A DNA stretch of 64,000 nucleotides from Cryobacterium sp. Y82 (GTDB taxonomy: Bacteria > Actinomycetota > Actinomycetes > Actinomycetales > Microbacteriaceae): NCBI RefSeq assembly GCF_002929495.1, contig NZ_PJJJ01000035.1, forward strand, positions 124,270-188,269. Reading direction: 5' to 3'. This document shows, one piece after another, positions 18,235-31,763 of this stretch. Position numbers and translations under genes: made by a program. Position 1 is the first letter of the stretch. Each line of letters starts with the position of its first letter. The notes below the pieces were generated by a model that saw nothing but the letters and a program-made list of their open reading frames with translations, had not been told where the DNA came from and ran no database searches.

Positions 18235-19187
18235 TCGTCGATCTGCCCAACACCACGACCGCGAAAATCTCGAAGGCGCTCGTGCGAATTCGCGAAGAGG
18301 GTGGCGCCGTCGCCCTCGGGCGAGTGCTGACCCTGATTATCGCGTCAAATCTCGGACAAGAGGAAGAGGCCATTGAAGCGGCCAACGATGCGTCGAGGGA
18401 ACACCCGATGCGGGTCATCGTCGTGTCGACGCAGGAACACGATACGACCAGTGGCAAGGCACGGGTTGACGCGGAAATTCGGGTCGGAGGCGACGCCGGT
18501 GCGAGCGAGGTCATCGTTCTGCGCGTGTATGGCGAGGCGGCGACCGACCCGGAAAGTCTGGTTACCGGTCTGCTGCTGTCGGACGCCCCGGTTGTCGCCT
18601 GGTGGCCAGGCACGGCTCCCGCCGTTCCCAGTGACTCCCCTCTCGGCCGGATCGCCTATCGGCGCATTACGGACGCCTCAGCCCAGCCGGACCCCCAGGC
18701 AGCACTACGCCAGCTCTGCGGCAGCTACCGGCCAGGCGACACCGACTTCGCCTGGACTCGGCTGACTCTCTGGCGCGCCCAACTAGCCGCGGTTCTGGAC
18801 CAGCCGCCCTTCGAGCCCATCATCGGTATTCAGGTCATTGGCGCCGCGGCGTCCCCTTCGACCACGCTGCTCGCCGCCTGGCTCCAGATGCAGCTGCAGG
18901 TGCCCGTGGAGTGCAAGCTGACCACCGGCCCCCTGGCTAATGGTTTGCACGGCGTGCACCTGGTGCGAGCATCGGGAGCGATTTCACTCGAACGAGAGGT
19001 TCCTGATATCGCCACACTGAGCCAGCCCGGGCAGCCGCTGCAGGATCTGACGCTCAAGCGCCGCAGCCTGCGTGATTGTCTGGCCGACGAACTGCGCCGC
19101 CTCGATCCCGATGAGCTGTATGGTGAGGTCATCACCCGCGGGTTACCGCAGCTCAAAAAAGTGGTGAGCCAGGAGACCGGAGCTTAA
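18231..19187 (+). CDS. opcA: OpcA, glucose-6-phosphate dehydrogenase assembly protein
   Basis: The 318-residue cytosolic protein is of the OpcA family, found next to zwf in actinobacteria and cyanobacteria and needed for full G6PDH activity. Family segments include MIVDLPNTTTAKISKALVRI and LLLSDAPVVAWWPGTAP. It overlaps zwf by ATGA and is followed two bases later by pgl, so the three are almost certainly one transcript. Confidence 0.95.
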   Translation: MIVDLPNTTTAKISKALVRIREEGGAVALGRVLTLIIASNLGQEEEAIEAANDASREHPMRVIVVSTQEHDTTSGKARVDAEIRVGGDAGASEVIVLRVYGEAATDPESLVTGLLLSDAPVVAWWPGTAPAVPSDSPLGRIAYRRITDASAQPDPQAALRQLCGSYRPGDTDFAWTRLTLWRAQLAAVLDQPPFEPIIGIQVIGAAASPSTTLLAAWLQMQLQVPVECKLTTGPLANGLHGVHLVRASGAISLEREVPDIATLSQPGQPLQDLTLKRRSLRDCLADELRRLDPDELYGEVITRGLPQLKKVVSQETGA

Positions 19188-19189
19188 CC

Positions 19190-19975
19190 GTGACACATGA
19201 CCGACGCGTGCTGCTGCACCAAAACAAGCACGCCCTGGCCGGGTCGGTCGCTGCACGGTTTCTCACCAATATGGTTGACGTTCTGCACGAGCAGGACGAG
19301 GCGAATGTCGTGCTCACCGGCGGTTCCGTCGGCATCGCTGTTCTGGCTGCCATCAACGAATCGGCCGCACGCGACACGATCGACTGGTCCCGAGTAAATT
19401 TCTGGTGGGGCGACGATCGTTGGCTGCCTCGCGCCGATCCGGAACGTAATGAGTTGCAAGCGCGCGAAGCCCTCTTGAACCACATCTCGGTGCCGCCGGA
19501 GAATATTCACGCCTTCGGGGCGTCAGATGATGCGGTCGAAGCCGGAACGGATGCACTCGACGCTGCGGCCGCACGGTACGCGGCGGAGTTATTGGCTCGT
19601 GCTCCTGCCGGAGCCCAGTACCCCCGAATTGACGTAACTTTTCTTGGAGTCGGACCGGACGGGCACATTGCGTCGTTGTTCCCACACCGACCGGGTATCC
19701 GCGAGAGTGAAGCCAGTGTCGTCGCCGTGCGGGACTCCCCCAAGCCGCCGGCCGCCCGGCTGTCGTTAACCCGACCCGTAATCAACTCTTCGGATCGCGT
19801 CTGGCTGGTGCTGGCCGGATCGGACAAGGCATCGGCGCTCGGACTGGCCCTCGCCGGAGCGAGTCGCGACGAGGTACCCGCTGCAGGAATCAAAGGCCGG
19901 TACCGAACCGTGTTCTTCGTTGACAACGACGCAGCAGCTCAGGTGCCCGAAAGCCTCATCGCTCCGGGCTACTAG
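19190..19975 (+). CDS. pgl: 6-phosphogluconolactonase
   Basis: The 261-residue protein hydrolyses 6-phosphogluconolactone, the product of Zwf. It has the NagB/Pgl fold motifs LTGGSVGIAVL, FWWGDDRWLPRADPERN and FLGVGPDGHIASLFPH. The GTG at 19190 gives MTHDRR; the start is not strongly supported by a ribosome site, but coupling to opcA two bases upstream makes it likely. It ends the pentose phosphate run and is followed by a strong bidirectional hairpin. Confidence 0.94.
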   Translation: MTHDRRVLLHQNKHALAGSVAARFLTNMVDVLHEQDEANVVLTGGSVGIAVLAAINESAARDTIDWSRVNFWWGDDRWLPRADPERNELQAREALLNHISVPPENIHAFGASDDAVEAGTDALDAAAARYAAELLARAPAGAQYPRIDVTFLGVGPDGHIASLFPHRPGIRESEASVVAVRDSPKPPAARLSLTRPVINSSDRVWLVLAGSDKASALGLALAGASRDEVPAAGIKGRYRTVFFVDNDAAAQVPESLIAPGY

Positions 19976-20025
19976 TTTCCCGCCAGCCGATTTCGCCGCA
20001 CCACCTACCAGCGGTCGGGCATAAA

Positions 20026-20061
20026 AAACACCGGTTCTCGAACAATTGAGAACCGGTGTTT
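20026..20061. terminator. Bidirectional terminator between pgl and rbpA
   Basis: AAACACCGGTTCTC (20026-20039) pairs perfectly with 20048-20061 around an eight-base loop. A-rich and U-rich arms on either side make it work for pgl (+) and rbpA (-), which converge here. Confidence 0.85.
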
Positions 20062-20073
20062 CGCGCTCCCGCG

Positions 20074-20442
20074 TCAGTTGGTCGGCGACAACTTGCCGCG
20101 ACGAACGCGCAACTGATTGAGGGCCTCCTCGAGCAACGAGTCGGCCTCTTCTTCGGTACGTCGTTCCTTGACGTAGGCGAGGTGCGTCTTGTACGGCTCG
20201 AGCTTGACGACAGAAGGAGGATTCTCCTTGTCGCGCCCGGCAGGCAGCCCCGATGACGGGCAGTCGATGGTGACGGGAATTTCTTCATCTGGTAAGCTCG
20301 CCGCAAAATACCGCACGGTTTCATTCCCAAGCGCGTCCCAGTACGAGATCTTGATGCGATCCGCGTGAAAACCGCGGTCCTGCTCACCCATAGGGCCTGC
20401 GCCTACACGCGAGCCACGAATTGCGCTTCCGCCTGATGCCAT
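20074..20442 (-). CDS. rbpA: RNA polymerase-binding protein RbpA
   Basis: The 122-residue protein is specific to actinobacteria and binds RNA polymerase with the principal sigma factor to stabilise open complexes. It has the Gly/Arg-rich N-terminal tail (ASGGSAIRGSRVGAG), the core domain beginning around YWDALGNETVRYF, and the C-terminal sigma-interacting helix RRTEEEADSLLEEALNQLR. GGAGG precedes the ATG. It is monocistronic between two terminator-like elements. Confidence 0.95.
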   Translation of the reverse strand: MASGGSAIRGSRVGAGPMGEQDRGFHADRIKISYWDALGNETVRYFAASLPDEEIPVTIDCPSSGLPAGRDKENPPSVVKLEPYKTHLAYVKERRTEEEADSLLEEALNQLRVRRGKLSPTN

Positions 20443-20547
20443 CTTGTTCCTCCGTTGACTCGTGCAGTTGTGCGCTGCAGGTTCGAGCTGTAATTGGTGT
20501 TACTGCTATTGTGTTCTGCGCTCAAGATCTATGCCCGTAAAGCTCAG

Positions 20548-20578
20548 GCTAACCCCGCGCGGGGCGAAAAGTTAAGCC
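20548..20578 (-). terminator. Possible terminator at the secG end
   Basis: Outer arms reading about GGCTAAC and GTTAAGCC enclose the palindrome CCCCGCGCGGGG (20553-20564). The structure overlaps the secG stop. The U-run is only four bases and lies inside the structure, so this is a tentative call. Confidence 0.3.
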
Positions 20579-20823
20579 CCGGTGTCGAACTTGGTGATCA
20601 ATCCGAGAACTACGATGCACGAGATCCAGAGCAGACCCAGAATGACAGTGATGCGATTGAGGTTACGTTCGGCAACACCCGATGCCCCCAGGTTGGAAGT
20701 TACGCCGCCGCCGAACATGTCCGACAACCCACCGCCCCGTCCCTTATGCAACAGAATGAGCATGGTGAGCAGGAGGCTCGTGATTCCAACGAGCACCTGC
20801 ATGACGACCTGGAGAATCTCCAC
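20572..20823 (-). CDS. secG: SecG, preprotein translocase subunit
   Basis: This small 83-residue membrane protein has two hydrophobic helices (about residues 5-22 and 56-76) joined by the family loop HKGRGGGLSDMFGGG. SecG assists the SecYE channel. The GTG at 20823 was chosen because GAAAGG lies seven bases upstream and family similarity begins there; extra upstream codons in frame are not conserved. It follows tpiA, as in other actinobacteria. Confidence 0.93.
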   Translation of the reverse strand: MEILQVVMQVLVGITSLLLTMLILLHKGRGGGLSDMFGGGVTSNLGASGVAERNLNRITVILGLLWISCIVVLGLITKFDTGA

Positions 20824-20891
20824 ACGAAACCTTTCAAAACACGGTGGGCGCAACTCGGGCGCCAAGACCCTCGTAATTATACTCTGCAGGC

Positions 20892-20932
20892 AGGAGAGAG
20901 GTGGTTGCCACACGGGCAACCACCTCTCTCCT
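20892..20932 (-). terminator. 18-bp perfect hairpin between tpiA and secG
   Basis: An 18-base perfect stem (20892-20909 with 20915-20932) has a five-base loop. No U-run follows on the minus strand; instead a TATAAT hexamer (20876-20881) lies just beyond. It may terminate or stabilise the gap-pgk-tpiA message while secG has its own promoter. Confidence 0.65.
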
Positions 20933-20953
20933 CACTGTCGGGTGCGCGTCGGT

Positions 20954-21754
20954 TTAACGGCCGACGTGCTTCTGATACCGAACAATGCTGGAAAACTCAG
21001 TAATATCCAAGCTCGCACCACCGACGAGCGCTCCGTCGACATTGGGTTCCCGCATGAACGCGGCGATGTTGCTGCTCTTAACCGAACCTCCGTAGAGGAT
21101 GCGGGTCTTGTCGGCTACATCCTGACCAAGAGTCTCAGCGAGGACGCCACGCAGCGCGGCCGCCACCTGCTCGGCCTGCTCCGGCGTGGCAGCCTGTCCG
21201 GAGCCAATGGCCCAGACCGGCTCGTAGGCTACGACGATGTCCGCCGCGTTCGTAACGCCCGCGAGAGCAGCCCGCAGCTGGGCGACCGGAACCGCGCTGG
21301 GCCCATGAACGGCGAGGTCCTCGGCGCTCTCTCCCACGCAAATCAGCGGCACGAGGTTGTGCTTGAGGGCTGCGGTCACCTTAGAAGCGACCTGCTCATC
21401 GGACTCGTTGTGCAGGGTGCGGCGTTCGGAGTGACCGATGATGACGTACTGGCACTCCAGTTGGGCGAGGAAAGCACCCGAAATCTCACCGGTGTACGCC
21501 CCCGAATCGTGTGCCGAGACATCTTGCGCCCCGAAGGCGAGCGAAAGCTTGTCGGCCGAGATAAGGGTCTGCACGCTGCGCAAATCCGTGAAGGGCGGGA
21601 ACACGGCTACCTCGACCGCGGCGACATCGTGGCCGGTATCCTTAAGATTCCAGGCGAGCTTCTGCACGAAAGCGATTGCCTGGAGGTGGTCCAGGTTCAT
21701 TTTCCAGTTGCCCGCAATCAGCGGTGTGCGCCGAGGGTTGATGTTCACTGCCAT
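20954..21754 (-). CDS. tpiA: Triosephosphate isomerase
   Basis: The 266-residue TIM-barrel enzyme interconverts dihydroxyacetone phosphate and glyceraldehyde-3-phosphate. Catalytic residues are visible: Lys in GNWKMN, His in IIGHSERR and Glu in AYEPVWAIGSG. Its start overlaps the end of pgk by ten bases, so translation is coupled. It is third in the gap-pgk-tpiA operon. Confidence 0.97.
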   Translation of the reverse strand: MAVNINPRRTPLIAGNWKMNLDHLQAIAFVQKLAWNLKDTGHDVAAVEVAVFPPFTDLRSVQTLISADKLSLAFGAQDVSAHDSGAYTGEISGAFLAQLECQYVIIGHSERRTLHNESDEQVASKVTAALKHNLVPLICVGESAEDLAVHGPSAVPVAQLRAALAGVTNAADIVVAYEPVWAIGSGQAATPEQAEQVAAALRGVLAETLGQDVADKTRILYGGSVKSSNIAAFMREPNVDGALVGGASLDITEFSSIVRYQKHVGR

Positions 21755-22959
21755 CCGAGGACCTCCAGTCCTGGGAGACGCTTGCCTTCGAGAAATTCGA
21801 GGCTCGCGCCGCCGCCGGTAGAAATATGACCGAATTGGTCGTCGTTGAAACCGAGAATGCGCACGGCAGCGGCAGAGTCGCCACCACCGACCACGCTGAG
21901 GCCGGTGACCTCGGTGAGTGCTGCGGCCACGGTGCGGGTGCCCTCCGCGAACGGTGCCAGTTCAAAAACACCCATCGGGCCGTTCCAGAACACCGTCTGC
22001 GACGCGCGAATAATCTCGGCGAACGCTTTAGCGGTGTCCGGCCCGATGTCCAGGCCGAGTCCGGCCGCACCGAAGGGAGTGTTCTCGATGCCGTCGGCCG
22101 GGGTGATCTCGTATTCGGCATCTGCACCGAACTTCGATGCCACGACGACGTCGGTCGGCAGCACGATCTTGACGCCGAGACGTTCGGCTTCGGCCAGGTA
22201 GCCTCGGACTGTCTCGATCTGGTCGATCTCCAGCAGGCTGGCGCCGACCTTGTGCCCCTGGGCGGCCAGAAAGGTGAAGAGCATACCGCCGCCGATGAGC
22301 AAAGAATTCACTCGAGGAAGCAGATGCCCGATCACGCCGAGCTTGTCGCTCACCTTCGAACCGCCGAGGATGACCGTGTAGGGCGCTTCCGGCTTTTCGG
22401 TGAGCCGGTCGAGCACGTCGAGTTCGGCCGCGATGAGCAGGCCGGCAGCGCTCGGAAGCAGTGAGGCGAGATCGAACACGCTCGCCTGCTTGCGGTGCAC
22501 GACACCAAAGCCGTCGGAGACGAGCGCGTCGCCGAGCAGTGCGAGCTTTTCGGCGAACGCGAGGCGCTCGGCATCCGCTTTGCTGGTTTCACCGGCGTTG
22601 AACCGCAGGTTCTCCAGAACGACGATGTCGCCGTTCTGCAAGGCCGCGACGGCCCGCGTGGCCGCGTCGCCGACGGTATCGGTGGCGAAAGCTACCGGGA
22701 GGTTCACCAGTTCGCTCAGGCGAGCGGCAACGGGCCGCAGGCTGTATTGGGGATCAACGGCCCCGTCGGGGCGCCCGAGGTGAGAAACGATCACCACGCG
22801 GGCGCCCTGGGTAACGAGGGCGCTGAGGGTGGGCAGTGATGCCCGCACTCGTCCGTCGTCGGTGATCTGCCCGTCTTTCAACGGAACATTCAGGTCGAAG
22901 CGGACAATAACCCGCTTGCCGGTCAGTGAACCAAGCGAGTCAATGGTGCGTAACGTCAC
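21745..22959 (-). CDS. pgk: Phosphoglycerate kinase
   Basis: The 404-residue enzyme transfers phosphate from 1,3-bisphosphoglycerate to ADP. It shows the N-terminal signature RVIVRFDLNVPLKDG, the substrate-binding SHLGRPDG, and the nucleotide-domain motifs ILGGSKVSDK, FWNGPMGVFE and VVGGGDSAAA. The start is a GTG ten bases after the gap stop. Length and motifs are complete. Confidence 0.97.
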   Translation of the reverse strand: MTLRTIDSLGSLTGKRVIVRFDLNVPLKDGQITDDGRVRASLPTLSALVTQGARVVIVSHLGRPDGAVDPQYSLRPVAARLSELVNLPVAFATDTVGDAATRAVAALQNGDIVVLENLRFNAGETSKADAERLAFAEKLALLGDALVSDGFGVVHRKQASVFDLASLLPSAAGLLIAAELDVLDRLTEKPEAPYTVILGGSKVSDKLGVIGHLLPRVNSLLIGGGMLFTFLAAQGHKVGASLLEIDQIETVRGYLAEAERLGVKIVLPTDVVVASKFGADAEYEITPADGIENTPFGAAGLGLDIGPDTAKAFAEIIRASQTVFWNGPMGVFELAPFAEGTRTVAAALTEVTGLSVVGGGDSAAAVRILGFNDDQFGHISTGGGASLEFLEGKRLPGLEVLGWQ

Positions 22960-22969
22960 CGCGCGGCCG

Positions 22970-23989
<1,020 letters not shown>

Positions 23990-24073
23990 TTACTGAAAAG
24001 GCGCCGGAAGGCGCGATGAAAAGAATGCGGAAGGACAACGGCGGTGCCCCGTATCGCTCGGGGCACCAACCGG

Positions 24074-24700
24074 CTACGAGAGTAGCAGCAGTCCGTTCGT
24101 CTTCTCGCGCGCGACGGTGAAACGCTCCTGGACGTTTGCCCAGTTGGCGATGTTCCAGAAGGCCTTGACGTAGTCGGCACGCACGTTGCGATAGTCGAGG
24201 TAGTAGGCGTGCTCCCAGACATCGAGCATGAGAACCGGAACGGTTCCGGCAGCGAAGTTGGACTGCTGGTCGAAGAACTGCTGAATGATCAGGCGCTGCC
24301 CGATGGAGTCCCAGGCCAGGACTGCCCAGCCGGAACCCTGCACGCCGAGCGCGGCCGCGGTGAAGTGCGCCTGGAACTTGTCAAAGGAGCCGAAGTTGTC
24401 ATCGATCGCCGCAGCGAGCTCGCCGACCGGCTTGTCACCGCCGTTCGGGGACAGGTTGGTCCAGAAGATGGAGTGATTGACGTGACCGCCGAGGTTGAAG
24501 GCGAGGTCCTTCTGCAGCTTGTTCACGTTGGCGAGGCTTCCGCTGTCGCGGGCCTCCGCGAGCTGGGCCAGTGCCGTGTTGGCGCCGGTGACGTATGCCT
24601 GGTGGTGCTTGCCATGATGGAGTTCCATGATGGTGCCGCTGATGCTGGGCTCGAGGGCCGCGTAGTCGTAATCAAGGGTGGGGAGGGTGTATTCAGCCAT
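24074..24700 (-). CDS. sodA: Superoxide dismutase (Fe/Mn family)
   Basis: The 208-residue protein carries the four metal ligands: His in [12 protein letters not shown], His in [10 protein letters not shown], and Asp and His in [21 protein letters not shown] and a downstream Gln favour a manganese or cambialistic enzyme, but metal choice is inferred. It has no signal peptide, so it should be cytosolic. AAGGAG precedes the ATG. A near-palindrome lies in its leader. Confidence 0.95.
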   Translation of the reverse strand: MAEYTLPTLDYDYAALEPSISGTIMELHHGKHHQAYVTGANTALAQLAEARDSGSLANVNKLQKDLAFNLGGHVNHSIFWTNLSPNGGDKPVGELAAAIDDNFGSFDKFQAHFTAAALGVQGSGWAVLAWDSIGQRLIIQQFFDQQSNFAAGTVPVLMLDVWEHAYYLDYRNVRADYVKAFWNIANWANVQERFTVAREKTNGLLLLS

Positions 24701-24722
24701 TACTTATCTCCTTGTGGGTTGT

Positions 24723-24745
24723 GCCGCCACACCAGGTGAGGCGGC
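24723..24745 (-). promoter_or_regulatory. Near-perfect 23-bp palindrome in the sodA leader
   Basis: Arms GCCGCCACACC and GGTGAGGCGGC match as an inverted repeat around a central A with one mismatched position. It lies 23-45 bases upstream of the ATG and downstream of a TAGACT hexamer (minus strand, 24763-24768). It could be an operator or an mRNA stem-loop. Confidence 0.45.
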
Positions 24746-24824
24746 GTTGTAAGCGACGATTCAGTCTAACCGCGCGCGTTCGAAGTCACAGAATTCAAGA
24801 CCTCGTGCACGATCATGGTTCGAT

Positions 24825-25826
24825 TCACACGGGCGCTAGGTCGTCGGGGTGAATGGGATAGCCGACGTCGGTTCCTTCGATGCCGAGTTCGACCGCTTTC
24901 TTGTCTGCCATAGCGAGCAAACGTCGAATTCGGCCGGCGACGGCGTCCTTGGTCATTGGCGGTTCGGCGTGGTGGCCGAGTTCGTCAAGACTGGAGTCAC
25001 GAAAGTTAAGACGCAGGTCTCCCGCGTAACGCAGGTGCTCGGGGATATCCTCACCGAGGATATCCATCGCTCGCTGCACTCGGGCGCAGGCTGCAACGGC
25101 CGCTTCGGCGGAGCGACGCAGGTTGGCGTCGTCGAAGTTGACCAATCGGTTCGCGGTGGCCCGCACTTCGCGCCGTTGACGCAGGGTTTCCCAGTTGAGC
25201 ACCGTGTTGGTGGCACCCATGTGCACGAGCATGGCCCCAATAGCGTCGCCATCGCGGATGACGACGCGGTGCACCCCTCGAACCTCGCGCGCTTTGGCTG
25301 CGACGCCGAGGCGTCCGGCCGCTCCGACGAGAGCCATGGCTGCCTCATTGCCGGGACAGACGACTTCCAGCGCCGCCGATCGGCCCGGATCGGTCAGGGT
25401 GCCGTGGGCGAGGAAAGCGCCGCGCCAGACGGCGGCGATTTCTTCCTTCGAGCCCGTGGTCAAACGGTTGGGCAGACCGCGAATAGGCCGGCGGCGGGCA
25501 TCCAGCAGGCCGGTTTGCCGCGCGAGTGTTTCGCCTCCCTCGATGACCTGGACGAGGTAGTGGCTGGACTGACGGATGCCGGTGGCAGCGATGACCTGCA
25601 GGGCGCTGCGTACCCCATACAGTTCCGCGAGATCTTTGCGCACCCTGCGAGCCAGGATGGCAGTGTCGAGTTCGGACTCGATTGCGATGCGGCTGCTGAT
25701 CATGTGTAATCCGCCGGAGAACCGGAGAATCGTGGCCAGTTCGGCCGCGCGCACGGTGGTCTTGGAGACCTCCACGCGCGAAAGTTCATCTTTAACGTCG
25801 GCGGTGAGTGCCAATCGCTTTTCCAT
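24825..25826 (-). CDS. whiA: WhiA, sporulation/cell-division regulator
   Basis: Up to 333 residues. WhiA has an N-terminal LAGLIDADG-like domain and a C-terminal helix-turn-helix ([19 protein letters not shown]), and regulates division genes in actinobacteria. The ATG at 25826 gives [11 protein letters not shown]; a TTG at 25814 ([13 protein letters not shown]) has GGAA upstream and matches the usual family N-terminus, so it may be the real start. Unlike in most actinobacteria, no yvcK/cuvA gene separates it from rapZ. Confidence 0.94.
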   Translation of the reverse strand: MEKRLALTADVKDELSRVEVSKTTVRAAELATILRFSGGLHMISSRIAIESELDTAILARRVRKDLAELYGVRSALQVIAATGIRQSSHYLVQVIEGGETLARQTGLLDARRRPIRGLPNRLTTGSKEEIAAVWRGAFLAHGTLTDPGRSAALEVVCPGNEAAMALVGAAGRLGVAAKAREVRGVHRVVIRDGDAIGAMLVHMGATNTVLNWETLRQRREVRATANRLVNFDDANLRRSAEAAVAACARVQRAMDILGEDIPEHLRYAGDLRLNFRDSSLDELGHHAEPPMTKDAVAGRIRRLLAMADKKAVELGIEGTDVGYPIHPDDLAPV

Positions 25827-25895
25827 TCTGTTGATCAGTTGCGTTATGTCTGAGTGGTGAAAGCCTGGGGAGCCGGATGCTGCGCCCGGGCTCGC

Positions 25896-26771
25896 TTATT
25901 CGCGTCCGAGGTCGCGGTCTTTGATATTGACCGCGACACCGGGAAGTTTTTCGAGTCGAGAGGCCAGTTCCCTAGCCATCGCAACGGAGCGGTGCTTGCC
26001 TCCGGTACAGCCGATGCCGATGGTGGCGTGACGTTTATTTTCTCGCTGGTAGCCGGCCAACACCGGCGCCATGGCTGCGGCGTAGTGGTCGATAAAATCG
26101 AGGGCCCCAATTTGGGCAAGTACGAAGTCTTTCACCTCTGGCTCGACGCCGGTGTGCGCACGCAATTCGGGGATCCAGAACGGGTTCGGCAGAAAGCGGG
26201 CATCCGCGACGAGATCGACGTCCGTCGGCAGGCCGTACTTGAAGCCGAAGCTCATGATGGTCAGCTGCAGCCCCGCTCGCCCCTCGCCCGCGAACCGTTC
26301 GGTGATCGTCGTCGCGAGCTGGTGCACGTTCAGATCCGAGGTATCGACAACGAGATCACACGATTCCCGCACGGCGAGTAACCGGGAACGCTCTGCCGAG
26401 ATGCCGTCGAGAAGGGTGCCGTCGCCCTGAAGCGGATGAGGTCGGCGCACGGATTCAAACCTGCGCACGAGCGCGTCGTCCCTGGCTTCGAGAAAGATAA
26501 CCTGCACCTGGGTGTTGCTACGCAGTTGCTGCACGGTTTCGAGAAAATCGCCGAACAGATCGCGACCGCGAATGTCCACCACGGCGGCGATCTTGGGCAA
26601 ATTCGTGCCAGCCCGTTCAACCAGATCGACCAGGGGCCGCAGCATTTGCGGCGGAAGATTGTCGACGACGTACCAGTCCAGGTCTTCCAACGCGTTGGCG
26701 ACGGTGGAACGTCCTGCCCCGGACATTCCCGTGACGATCAGCACTTCCTGCTTGTCCGGGTCCGTAGTCAT
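25896..26771 (-). CDS. rapZ: RapZ-like nucleotide-binding protein
   Basis: The 291-residue P-loop protein has GMSGAGRST near residue 14; the Arg in place of the P-loop Lys is usual in actinobacterial members. Other family blocks are YVVDNLPPQML, FGFKYGLPTDVDLVADARFLPNP and IGIGCTGGKHRSVAMA. RapZ in E. coli is an RNA adaptor controlling glmS; the actinobacterial role is unclear. It lies between uvrC and whiA on one strand. Confidence 0.93.
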   Translation of the reverse strand: MTTDPDKQEVLIVTGMSGAGRSTVANALEDLDWYVVDNLPPQMLRPLVDLVERAGTNLPKIAAVVDIRGRDLFGDFLETVQQLRSNTQVQVIFLEARDDALVRRFESVRRPHPLQGDGTLLDGISAERSRLLAVRESCDLVVDTSDLNVHQLATTITERFAGEGRAGLQLTIMSFGFKYGLPTDVDLVADARFLPNPFWIPELRAHTGVEPEVKDFVLAQIGALDFIDHYAAAMAPVLAGYQRENKRHATIGIGCTGGKHRSVAMARELASRLEKLPGVAVNIKDRDLGRE

Positions 26772-26844
26772 TCTTAAAAATCGCCTTAATGAGAAGTTGA
26801 TGGACTAGCAAGCCTACCGAGCGCTGGCCGGTTTCGGGTTACGT

Positions 26845-28746
26845 TCAGGCTCGCAGGTGGGCGTGGATCGACTCGGCCAGCACCGGGCCGATGCCGCGAA
26901 CATCCGCTATTTCCGCCACCGAAGCCACCTTGAGGCGCGCCACCGAACCGAAATGTTGCAACAAAACTTTCACCCGGGCCGGCCCGAGCCCCGCGATCGC
27001 ACCCAAAATCGAAGAGATATCTTTCTTGCGGCGAATGCGCTGGTGCGTGATGGCGAACCGGTGGGCTTCGTCGCGGATGCGTTGGATTAAAAACAGCGCG
27101 TCACTGTTGCGGGGCAGAATCACCGGATAGTTGGAGTCGGGCAGCCAAATTTCTTCGAGCCGCTTGGCAATCCCGCACAATTGGATTCCGGTCACGCCCG
27201 ATTCGGCCAGGGCGCGCTTGGCGGCGGCTACCTGCGGTTGCCCGCCGTCGACGATGAGCAGGTTGGGCAGGTATTTGAATTTGGCGCGCTTCTGCTCCAC
27301 CTGGCCGATGTCGCTCAATTCGACGGTGCCTGGAGCGGAGTTTGGTGCATCCGCGGCAACCGACTCTGGCTTCAGGTAGGCGAGGCGTCGAGTGAGAATC
27401 TGATAAATCGAGTCGGTGTCGTCGGTAGATTCGGGAATGTTAAAGCGTCGGTATTCGTCTTTGCGGGGCAACCCGTCTTCGAAGACGACCATGGACGCGA
27501 CAATATTGGTGCCGCTCAGGTGCGACACGTCGTAGCACTCCATGCGCAGTGGAGCGGCCGGCATCTCGAGGGCGTCCTGAATATCCTCCAGGGCCTTGGA
27601 ACGTGCGACGAAGTCTGAGCTCCGCCGAGTCTTGTAGAGCATCAGCGCCTGCTTGGCGTTGTTGCTCGCCGTCACGAGCAGAGCCGCCTTCTCACCGCGC
27701 TGGGCGGCTACGAGCCGCACCTTACGACCGGCCAGGTCTGCCAGCCACGCCTCCAGGGCCTCAGCATCTTCTGGCAGCTCGGGGAGCACGATTTCGCGCG
27801 GCGGCAATGCGTCATGGTTGTAGGCCGTCTGCATCATGGAGTCGATGAGTTCACTCATGGTGACGTCGAGCTCCTTGTCAACCATCCAGCCACGCACACC
27901 GCGGATGCGCCCGCCCCGTACGATGAACAGCTGCACGGCTGCGGCCAACTCGTCCTGCTCGATGGCGAACAGATCGATGTCAACGTTGTCCCGCAGCACA
28001 ACCGCGCTCTTTTCAAGGACGGCGTTGAGTGCCCGCACCTGATCGCGCCGTTTGCCGGCGATTTCGTACTGCTGCGCCGCCGCTGCGTCCTTCATCTCCT
28101 GGGTGAGTTCGTTGATGAGCTTCCTGTCGTGACTGCCCATGAAGCTGACGAACTCGTTGACGATTTTTCGGTGATCCGCCATCGAAACCAGGCCGGAGCA
28201 GGGGCCGAAGCATCGACCGATCTGGCCGGCGAAACACGGCTTGCCGCTCTGCATCGCCCGCTTGTAATTGGCGTTGTTGCACGTGCGGATGGGAAAAGCC
28301 TTGAGCATGAGCTCAATGGTTTCGTGCACCGCCCACACCTTTGGGTACGGACCGTAATAGCGAGCACCCTTGATGCCCTCTGTACGGGTTACCAGGGCGC
28401 GCGGCGCCTCGTCGCCCAGGGTAACGGCGAGATACGGGTAGGACTTGTCATCCTTGAACTGCACATTGAACGGCGGATCGAATTCGTTGATCCACATCCA
28501 CTCGAGCTGCAAGGCTTCGACCTCGGTGCCGACGACCGTCCACTCGACCCCGGTCGCGGTGGTGACCATGCGCCGGGTGCGTTCGTGCAGGCTGTGCAGC
28601 GGGGCGAAGTAGTTGCTCAGCCGGGCCCGCAGGTTCTTGGCCTTGCCGACATAGAGGATGCGCCCGGTCGCATCGCGAAACCGGTATACCCCAGGGGTCG
28701 TGGGAATCTCGCCCGTTTTCGGACGATAGCTCAGGGCATCAGACAT
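26845..28746 (-). CDS. uvrC: UvrC, excinuclease ABC subunit C
   Basis: The 633-residue nuclease makes the two incisions in nucleotide excision repair. It has an N-terminal GIY-YIG domain ([22 protein letters not shown]), a UVR motif near the middle ([20 protein letters not shown]), an RNase H-like C-terminal nuclease ([19 protein letters not shown], then [14 protein letters not shown]) and tandem helix-hairpin-helix motifs at the end. It begins 14 bases after uvrA and is probably cotranscribed with it. Confidence 0.97.
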   Translation of the reverse strand: MSDALSYRPKTGEIPTTPGVYRFRDATGRILYVGKAKNLRARLSNYFAPLHSLHERTRRMVTTATGVEWTVVGTEVEALQLEWMWINEFDPPFNVQFKDDKSYPYLAVTLGDEAPRALVTRTEGIKGARYYGPYPKVWAVHETIELMLKAFPIRTCNNANYKRAMQSGKPCFAGQIGRCFGPCSGLVSMADHRKIVNEFVSFMGSHDRKLINELTQEMKDAAAAQQYEIAGKRRDQVRALNAVLEKSAVVLRDNVDIDLFAIEQDELAAAVQLFIVRGGRIRGVRGWMVDKELDVTMSELIDSMMQTAYNHDALPPREIVLPELPEDAEALEAWLADLAGRKVRLVAAQRGEKAALLVTASNNAKQALMLYKTRRSSDFVARSKALEDIQDALEMPAAPLRMECYDVSHLSGTNIVASMVVFEDGLPRKDEYRRFNIPESTDDTDSIYQILTRRLAYLKPESVAADAPNSAPGTVELSDIGQVEQKRAKFKYLPNLLIVDGGQPQVAAAKRALAESGVTGIQLCGIAKRLEEIWLPDSNYPVILPRNSDALFLIQRIRDEAHRFAITHQRIRRKKDISSILGAIAGLGPARVKVLLQHFGSVARLKVASVAEIADVRGIGPVLAESIHAHLRA

Positions 28747-28760
28747 GACCGGGTGACCGC

Positions 28761-31628
<2,868 letters not shown>

Positions 31629-31714
31629 TCATAGAGTCTATGCACCGCCGCTGACAGTGCCTGACAGCAAGCATCGCCGAGAGCGAACACCGGCATCTAC
31701 TGATATTGTTTTTG

Positions 31715-31728
31715 AGTATGTATATACT
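31715..31728 (+). promoter_or_regulatory. Candidate PadR operator upstream of the padR-like gene
   Basis: AGTAT-GTAT-ATACT is an inverted repeat containing GTATATAC, the kind of AT-rich palindrome bound by PadR-family repressors. It lies 36 bases before the padR ATG. Autoregulation is inferred. Confidence 0.45.
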
Positions 31729-31763
31729 TGGTGATTATTAGCCGTTGAAGTGCCGGAGGTCGT

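Noticed and set aside
31629-31763. SOS (LexA) box upstream of uvrA
   Set aside because: Only a half-site (CGAACACC) is present; no symmetric partner was found.
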